Shown piece after piece: positions 21,690-24,623 of a DNA stretch of 24,623 nt (positions are counted from its first letter, which is position 1; each line of letters opens with the position of its first letter). Both the position numbers and the translations under genes were made by a program. Source of the stretch: Planctomycetota bacterium (GTDB lineage: Bacteria > Planctomycetota > Phycisphaerae > Phycisphaerales > UBA1924); the NCBI GenBank assembly GCA_023432465.1, contig JAEYUO010000053.1, positions 1 through 24,623 of the forward strand. Direction: 5' to 3'. The notes below the pieces were generated by a model. The model ran no database searches, was not told the DNA's origin, and worked only from the letters and a program-made list of their open reading frames with translations.

Positions 21690-22361
21690 ATGTCAGCGGG
21701 ATCAACATTCAAGAGCAAACTCGATGCGGTGAAGGCGGAGTTCTCGCAGTCCGTGGACAAGCTGAAGGCTGCCGCGGCGACCGATGCAAAGGACCTGGAG
21801 AAGCGGTACCTGCAGTATGAGAAGATGCGGCTGGAGCTCGCAGAGAAGGTGATCAGGCCTCGGCTGGAGGAGATCGCCGCGGAAGTGCCGGGCATTCAGC
21901 ACGACCTGAAGAAGGACATCGACGGCGCGACGCTGACGCTGAGCTTTCCGCGGACGGCGGAGCGGGCCGCACTGGTGGAGCTGATCCTGTCCATTTCGCA
22001 CGACGACTCGTTCAAACAGGTGATGTTCGGGTATGAGCTCCGGATCATCCCGGTGTTCATGGAGTTCGAGAAGTTCTCGAAGCTGATGCTTCCTCTCGAA
22101 GGACTCAAGACGGAAGCCGTGGCCGCATGGCTGGACGAGCGGCTGCTTGCGTTCATGAAGACGTACCTGAACATGCAGTTCGTCGAGCAGTATCAGAGAG
22201 AGAACATGGCGACGGATCCGGTTCTGAACCGGCGGTTCCCGGCCAATCTGGCCGTGGGCACGATCGAGCACAAGGGCTCGAACTTCAAGTTCGCCTCGGC
22301 GGAGTCGATGGCCATGTTCAAGACGAATCCGGAGAAGTACGTCAACCGCCTCGGCGGCTAA
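21690..22361 (+). CDS. Unknown protein ending in a cysteine-free YHS-like segment
   Basis: 223 residues, family not recognised. Residues 8-60 form an amphipathic coiled coil (KLDAVKAEFSQSVDKLKAA). The middle (about 65-165) is a mixed alpha/beta stretch with GATLTLSFPRTAER and MFGYELRIIPVFMEFEKF. The end (176-219) follows the YHS-domain plan: DPVLNRRFPAN, IEHKGSNFKFASAESMAMFKTNPEKYV, with none of the metal-binding Cys residues of canonical YHS. There is no signal peptide or membrane helix, so it is probably cytoplasmic. AAAGGAG lies 8 nt before ATG 21690. It sits 40 nt after the LOG-family gene in the same train. Confidence 0.8.
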   Translation: MSAGSTFKSKLDAVKAEFSQSVDKLKAAAATDAKDLEKRYLQYEKMRLELAEKVIRPRLEEIAAEVPGIQHDLKKDIDGATLTLSFPRTAERAALVELILSISHDDSFKQVMFGYELRIIPVFMEFEKFSKLMLPLEGLKTEAVAAWLDERLLAFMKTYLNMQFVEQYQRENMATDPVLNRRFPANLAVGTIEHKGSNFKFASAESMAMFKTNPEKYVNRLGG

Positions 22362-22434
22362 GCGGTTGGCGGGGAGCGATACGGGCTGCGCCGGCGGTTG
22401 CAGCCACGCTTGGCCGGTAGTCGATGGTTGGAGC

Positions 22435-23157
22435 ATGCGACAGAAGGTCTCGGATGCGTTGATTGTGTCGGATGGCGGGCTGGCGTCACTCGTTGCCGTG
22501 TGGCGGGAGGTGGTCCGCGCCGGTCACGACCGGGCTGCCATGCCGCCGGTGCGGGTGAAGGAAGAGCTCGAGGCGGTTGTCTCGGGCCGGAAGGCTTCGG
22601 GGCCGGCGGTTTGGACGGCACCTGGAATCGGTGGGCATCAGGCCCTTGCGGCGAGAAGGCAGGCCGAGCTGGCAGGGTTTGAGCTTCTGGACACCCAACC
22701 AGCACTCCGAGCGGCTGAGGGTCATCGATTGACGGAGAACGCATTGCTATTGTCGGCGTGCAGCCTGGCGATCGAGCACGGGCTCTCACGCGTGGTCTGG
22801 CCGCGACACCTGGGCGGGGAAGCGGGGGACCGGGCGATTGACGCGTATGACCGGGCCAATGTCATCAGCCATTTGTCGGCGATCGACCTGCCGCGGCATG
22901 GTGGGCCGGGGGAGATCCGGGTTGAGGTTCCGCTGCTGGAACTGTCGGATGTGGAGCTACTGGATCTTGCGCTGGATCTGGATGCCCCGGTGCCGCGACC
23001 TGTTCAGGGTGCTGCGGCCTTCAACACCGGCGTGGGGGCGTGTTGGTGGTGCGAGGGTGGGGGAGATGAGCAGTGTGGGGTGTGCGGCCCGTGCGGGCGG
23101 TGGGGGGTTGCGTGGGGTCGGATCGACCCGGCGGGAGTTCTGTCGGTCGGACAATAA
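22435..23157 (+). CDS. QueC-like protein with degenerate PP-loop
   Basis: 240 residues. The N-terminal IVSDGGLASLVAVW (10-23) occupies the place of the PP-loop SGGxDS of N-type ATP pyrophosphatases but reads DGGLAS, losing the catalytic-loop Asp. LTENALLLSACSLAIEHG (99-116) and AIDAYDRANVISHLSAID match the QueC body. The C-terminal zinc cluster is kept: C206-x7-C214-x2-C217-x2-C220, with an extra C203. QueC makes 7-cyano-7-deazaguanine for queuosine. This paralogue may bind nucleotide without the normal chemistry, or act on another substrate; I see no queD, queE or queF nearby. ATG 22435 is the best start, with GGAG very close upstream; TTG 22366 is an alternative. Confidence 0.7.
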   Translation: MRQKVSDALIVSDGGLASLVAVWREVVRAGHDRAAMPPVRVKEELEAVVSGRKASGPAVWTAPGIGGHQALAARRQAELAGFELLDTQPALRAAEGHRLTENALLLSACSLAIEHGLSRVVWPRHLGGEAGDRAIDAYDRANVISHLSAIDLPRHGGPGEIRVEVPLLELSDVELLDLALDLDAPVPRPVQGAAAFNTGVGACWWCEGGGDEQCGVCGPCGRWGVAWGRIDPAGVLSVGQ

Positions 23158-23180
23158 ACGCGAGATTCCAGAGAATGCGG

Positions 23181-23194
23181 CTACCATCCGCCCC
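23181..23194 (+). promoter_or_regulatory. Candidate -10 region of the aspartate kinase promoter
   Basis: CTACCATCCGCCCC matches the string before truD (11727-11740) at 13 of 14 positions. Here the start codon is 18 nt further and has a good Shine-Dalgarno (AAGGAG), so the mRNA would carry a short leader. No clear -35 is visible. Confidence 0.4.
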
Positions 23195-23212
23195 CCCGGT
23201 AAGGAGTGGTAC

Positions 23213-24496
23213 GTGACCACGGTTGTTCAGAAGTTTGGCGGATCAAGCGTTGCGGATGCGACCCGGATCAAGCACTGCGCCTCGCGCGTGGCGGAAGCGG
23301 TTCGCGCCGGGAAGCGCGTAGCGGTGGTGGTGTCGGCGATGGGCGACACGACGGACCACCTGATCGAGCTTGCTGGGCAGATCACTCCGACGCCGGATCG
23401 GCGGGAGATGGATCAACTGCTGGCGACGGGCGAGCAGGTGAGCATCGCCCTGATGGCGATGGCGCTGCAGGGGATGGGGATTGCCTCGGTCAGCCTCACG
23501 GGCGGGCAGTGCGGGATCCGCACAGAGGGGGCGCACTCGCGGGCTCGCATCTCGGGTATCGATCCGCGCCGGGTGGTGCATGAGTTCGAGCGGATGCGTG
23601 TGCCGGTAGTCGCGGGCTTTCAGGGTGTGAATCGCGACGCGTCGGGCACAGTCGAAGATGTGACGACGCTCGGTCGGGGCGGATCGGACACGACCGCGGT
23701 CGCGCTCGCGGCGGCACTGGGAAACGCGGAGTGCGAGATCTATACGGATGTCGACGGGGTGTACACGGCGGACCCGCGCGTGGTCGAGGATGCTCGCCTG
23801 CTGGACCGGATCTCGTATGAAGAAATGATGGAAGCGGCATCGCAGGGCGCGAAGGTGATGCACCTGCGGGCGGTTGAGCTTGGGCGGAAGGCGGGGGTGG
23901 CGATCCGCGTGCTGCACGCGATGCGGCACGGGCCGGGCACACTGATTTGTGATGTGAGGGATTCCATGGAAACGCAGCAGGCTGTCACGACGGTTGCCCT
24001 GAGATCGGATATCGGTCGGATCACGATTGCGGGCTTGCCCAATCGGGCGGGCGTTCAGCGGGACATCTTCGAGAAGATCGCCGCGGCGGGGATCAGCGTG
24101 GATGACATCATCCAGGCGGATTCGACAGGACCGACCGGACCCTCGTGCGGCATCGTGTTCACGGTTGACAAGACCGATCTGGCCGAGGTGAGGGCGCTGG
24201 TCGACAGCGTGGTCGCCGGGTTTGGCCAGGGGACGGTGCACGAGGACCTTGGCCTGGCGAAGGTGTCGGCGGTGGGAGTGGGGATGCAGAGCCAGCCGGG
24301 CGTTGCCGCGCGGATGTTCCAGGCATTGGCGGAGGCGGGGATCCGGATCGCGAACATTACCACAAGCGAGATCAAGATCTCGTGCCTGGTCGATGAGGCG
24401 GATGGGAAGACGGGCCTTCGAGCGGTGCACGCGGCGTTCAATCTGGGGTCGGTGACGGTGCCGGCCCGGAATGGGACGCTTGCGGCGACGGTGTGA
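23213..24496 (+). CDS. lysC: Aspartate kinase
   Basis: A 427-residue aspartokinase, which phosphorylates L-aspartate in the first step to lysine, threonine, methionine and diaminopimelate. The kinase part has KFGGSS (7-12), the TGEQVS block, GRGGSDTTA (154-162) and YTDVDGVYTADPR (177-189). Two ACT domains (about 265-335 and 345-420) give feedback control, as in the alpha2/beta2 LysC class. GTG 23213 is chosen: AAGGAG lies 6 nt upstream and the protein then starts exactly at the family N-terminus. An in-frame extension to 22838 overlaps the QueC-like gene and is not real. Met252 appears to be a second start for a beta subunit. Confidence 0.96.
   Translation: MTTVVQKFGGSSVADATRIKHCASRVAEAVRAGKRVAVVVSAMGDTTDHLIELAGQITPTPDRREMDQLLATGEQVSIALMAMALQGMGIASVSLTGGQCGIRTEGAHSRARISGIDPRRVVHEFERMRVPVVAGFQGVNRDASGTVEDVTTLGRGGSDTTAVALAAALGNAECEIYTDVDGVYTADPRVVEDARLLDRISYEEMMEAASQGAKVMHLRAVELGRKAGVAIRVLHAMRHGPGTLICDVRDSMETQQAVTTVALRSDIGRITIAGLPNRAGVQRDIFEKIAAAGISVDDIIQADSTGPTGPSCGIVFTVDKTDLAEVRALVDSVVAGFGQGTVHEDLGLAKVSAVGVGMQSQPGVAARMFQALAEAGIRIANITTSEIKISCLVDEADGKTGLRAVHAAFNLGSVTVPARNGTLAATV
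23956..24496 (+). CDS. Probable internal start: aspartate kinase beta subunit (nested in lysC)
   Basis: GAGGG (23956-23960) lies 5 nt before an in-frame ATG at 23966 (residue 252 of the kinase). Translation from there would give a 176-residue protein made of the two ACT domains only. Aspartokinases of the Bacillus subtilis and Corynebacterium type make just such a beta subunit from an internal start at the same domain boundary. The listed interval includes the Shine-Dalgarno; the coding part is 23966-24496. Confidence 0.5.
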
Positions 24497-24541
24497 ACCA
24501 TTGGCAACTTTCGCGGCTCGTTCATTGGCGGTTCATCGCCG

Positions 24542-24623
24542 ATGGGGGCTGATCCGCGCCGAGAGAATGCGCGGCGGCGGAACGATGCGCGCAGAAAACC
24601 GCCGATCGAGGCCACGTTGCCCT
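24542..24623 (+). CDS. Possible start of another gene, cut by window edge
   Basis: An open frame begins at ATG 24542, 45 nt after the lysC stop codon, and runs to the edge with no stop (27 codons). The peptide is very Arg-rich (MGADPRRENARRRNDARRK). A small hairpin, GGCG-GTTCAT-CGCC, precedes the ATG and there is no clear Shine-Dalgarno. This is too short to identify and could be non-coding. Confidence 0.3.
   Translation, partial: MGADPRRENARRRNDARRKPPIEATLP

Noticed and set aside
22838..23212. 5' extension of aspartate kinase
   Set aside because: It overlaps the QueC-like gene out of frame. The GTG at 23213 has a good Shine-Dalgarno and matches the family N-terminus.
24055..24615. Minus-strand 186-codon open frame at the right edge
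   Set aside because: It is mostly antisense to the ACT domains of aspartate kinase and its product has no recognisable pattern.

Overview
This is a high-GC bacterial window whose gene content points to a planctomycete, probably class Phycisphaerae. The grounds are an alternative fused GlmU-type enzyme, an ECF sigma factor paired with a membrane Ser/Thr kinase, a second ECF sigma factor with a C-terminal Cys/His extension, mreBCD, weak or absent Shine-Dalgarno sites on several genes, and long G/C tracts. No rRNA gene is present to settle the taxonomy, so this is an inference. I recognised no tRNA, CRISPR array, insertion sequence or prophage.

Left part (1-6.7 kb, mostly minus strand). The N-terminal 5'-3' exonuclease domain of a PolA-type protein runs off the left edge. 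Upstream of it are a Phd/YefM-ParE-type toxin-antitoxin pair with a likely operator, a GlmU-like sugar nucleotidyltransferase, and a regulator made of two tandem HxlR-like winged helices. The regulator is divergent from a small VOC-fold protein, and both share a compact promoter/operator region. Then comes mreB-mreC-mreD, the cell-shape operon, with a long imperfect inverted repeat between mreB and mreC.

Middle part (7.0-15.3 kb). A membrane-anchored coiled-coil protein is divergent from an ECF sigma factor followed by a Ser/Thr kinase. The kinase domain lies between an N-terminal pair of membrane helices and a C-terminal helix that carries a probable extracytoplasmic domain. TruD follows, then a convergent CrcB fluoride channel. 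Next is a lipoprotein S1-type serine protease whose stop codon overlaps the start of the second ECF sigma factor.

Right part (15.3-24.6 kb). A minus-strand operon encodes two half-size YeeE/YedE permeases and a DUF2892 membrane protein, consistent with uptake of a reduced-sulfur compound, and is divergent from an AhpD-like CxxC protein. A plus-strand train follows: ppk2, a class II glutamine amidotransferase, a SulP-STAS anion transporter, a LOG-family nucleotide hydrolase, an unknown protein ending in a cysteine-free YHS-like segment, a QueC-like protein with a degenerate PP-loop, and aspartate kinase with a probable internal start for a regulatory beta subunit. A further reading frame may open at the right edge.

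The most unusual material is the QueC-like/YHS-like/LOG/SulP/GATase/PPK2 train, the two sigma-factor loci, and a recurring arrangement in which a -10-like element lies 6-7 nt before the start codon, which suggests leaderless transcripts.
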